14,086 bases of DNA from positions 1-14,086 of the forward strand of contig JBJHBY010000074.1 of the NCBI GenBank assembly GCA_050485745.1, written 5' to 3'. The notes under the pieces were generated by a model. The model was not told where the DNA came from and made no database searches. It saw nothing but the letters and a program-made list of their open reading frames with translations. Shown here in pieces: positions 13,506 through 14,086 of the stretch; positions within the stretch are counted from its first letter, which is position 1; every line of letters begins with the position of its first letter. Position numbers and translations under genes: made by a program. This DNA is from JBJHBY01 sp050485745. GTDB taxonomy: Bacteria > Pseudomonadota > Gammaproteobacteria > Pseudomonadales > CAMLJR01.

Positions 13506-14086
13506 AATCATCGTTGTCCCCATCGCTGTCCCACTGTGCCATGGCTTCGAGCTGCCGCCCGAGCAGGCTGCGCACCATGTCGCGGTTGCCACGCCCCGGT
13601 ACCACCAGCACCCGGCCGCTGCCCAGCAACCCCAGGCTCTCGCGCACGACATCGGCCGCGTCCATCCACATCGACTCAGGCACCTGTGCCGGATCGAAGC
13701 CGGTAAACATATCGGTATAGTGGAATTCCGTGCGGGTATAGCCCGGACAGAGACACTGCACACGTATCCCCGAGCCCGCCACCTCCTGCTGCAATGCCTC
13801 TGAATAGTTGTTCAGGAAGGCCTTGCTGCCACCGTAAACCGCCACTCCACCAAAGGGTAAAAAGGCCACCAGGGACGACAGGTTGATGATGGCACCGCGG
13901 CCGCGCTCGCGCATGCCCGGCAAAACGGCCCGACTCAGCTCCAGCGTGGCACTCACATGCAGGCTGACGATGGCATGCTGACTCTCGATACCCTGCTCGA
14001 TGAACGGGCCGTTGGTGCTGAATCCGGCGTTGTTGATGAGCAAATCCACCGGGCCACGCTGCCGAATGCACTCCACGACCGACGTC
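13504..14086 (-). CDS. Short-chain dehydrogenase/reductase, N-terminus cut by window end
   Basis: The reading frame is open to the right edge, so the start and the TGxxxGIG nucleotide-binding motif lie outside; 194 codons are visible. What remains is classical SDR: LLINNAG (structural NNAG motif), the catalytic serine in INLSS, the catalytic pair in VYGGSKAF (YxxxK), then CLCPGYTRTEF, the usual Pro-Gly motif after beta-6. The tail DMVRSLLGRQLEAMAQW and an acidic end (DSDGDNDD) are unassigned. Such enzymes oxidise or reduce hydroxy or keto groups with NAD(P). Substrate is unknown, but the LLM and thiolase-like enzymes in the window would fit lipid or steroid-like chemistry. It converges on rnz. 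Confidence 0.93.
   Translation of the reverse strand, partial: TSVVECIRQRGPVDLLINNAGFSTNGPFIEQGIESQHAIVSLHVSATLELSRAVLPGMRERGRGAIINLSSLVAFLPFGGVAVYGGSKAFLNNYSEALQQEVAGSGIRVQCLCPGYTRTEFHYTDMFTGFDPAQVPESMWMDAADVVRESLGLLGSGRVLVVPGRGNRDMVRSLLGRQLEAMAQWDSDGDNDD

Overview
The window reads as a piece of chromosome from a GC-rich gammaproteobacterium. The left edge holds the last 47 codons of a Crp/Vfr regulator whose recognition helix (CSREMVGR) and KGKTMVVFGTR tail resemble pseudomonad Vfr. The combination of Crp/Vfr with a TLP1-type thiolase and LLM-class flavin enzymes is something I associate with marine lineages such as Halieaceae/Spongiibacteraceae; that placement is inference. No plasmid, phage, IS, tRNA, rRNA or CRISPR feature was seen. 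The sequence is a draft: a 10-N gap (10817-10826) splits one gene.

Layout. 1-144: crp/vfr 3' end. 145-331: a short convergent gap filled almost end to end by consecutive hairpins. 332-2867 (minus): two-gene operon, LLM-class oxidoreductase then a thiolase-like protein with a TLP1 C-terminal domain. 2868-3177: divergent control region. 3178-3777 (plus): TetR regulator. 4067-8261 (plus): periplasmic adaptor and RND pump permease, one base apart. 8268-8795 (minus): YbaK-type aminoacyl-tRNA deacylase-like protein. 8917-9609 (minus): OmpR-type regulator with a shortened receiver lacking a recognisable phospho-acceptor. 9754-10512 (plus): stand-alone EAL protein with all the catalytic residues I checked. 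10556-11444 (minus): second LLM-class enzyme, interrupted by the gap. 11740-12474 (plus): second TetR regulator, overlapping by 4 nt a ribonuclease Z gene (12471-13472). 13504-14086 (minus): SDR-family dehydrogenase cut by the right edge.

How it fits together. The flank genes (two LLM enzymes, TLP1 thiolase, SDR, TetR regulators) look like accessory lipid or hydrophobic-compound metabolism. The TetR next to the adaptor/RND pair probably controls efflux, and palindromes lie in front of both. The most unusual unit is the divergent regulator/EAL pair: a DNA-binding protein that probably cannot be phosphorylated in the usual way facing a c-di-GMP phosphodiesterase, with tandem AGTTAC repeats in the shared control region. 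The four convergent gene junctions each carry an inverted repeat touching one or both stop codons; two are strong, two weak.
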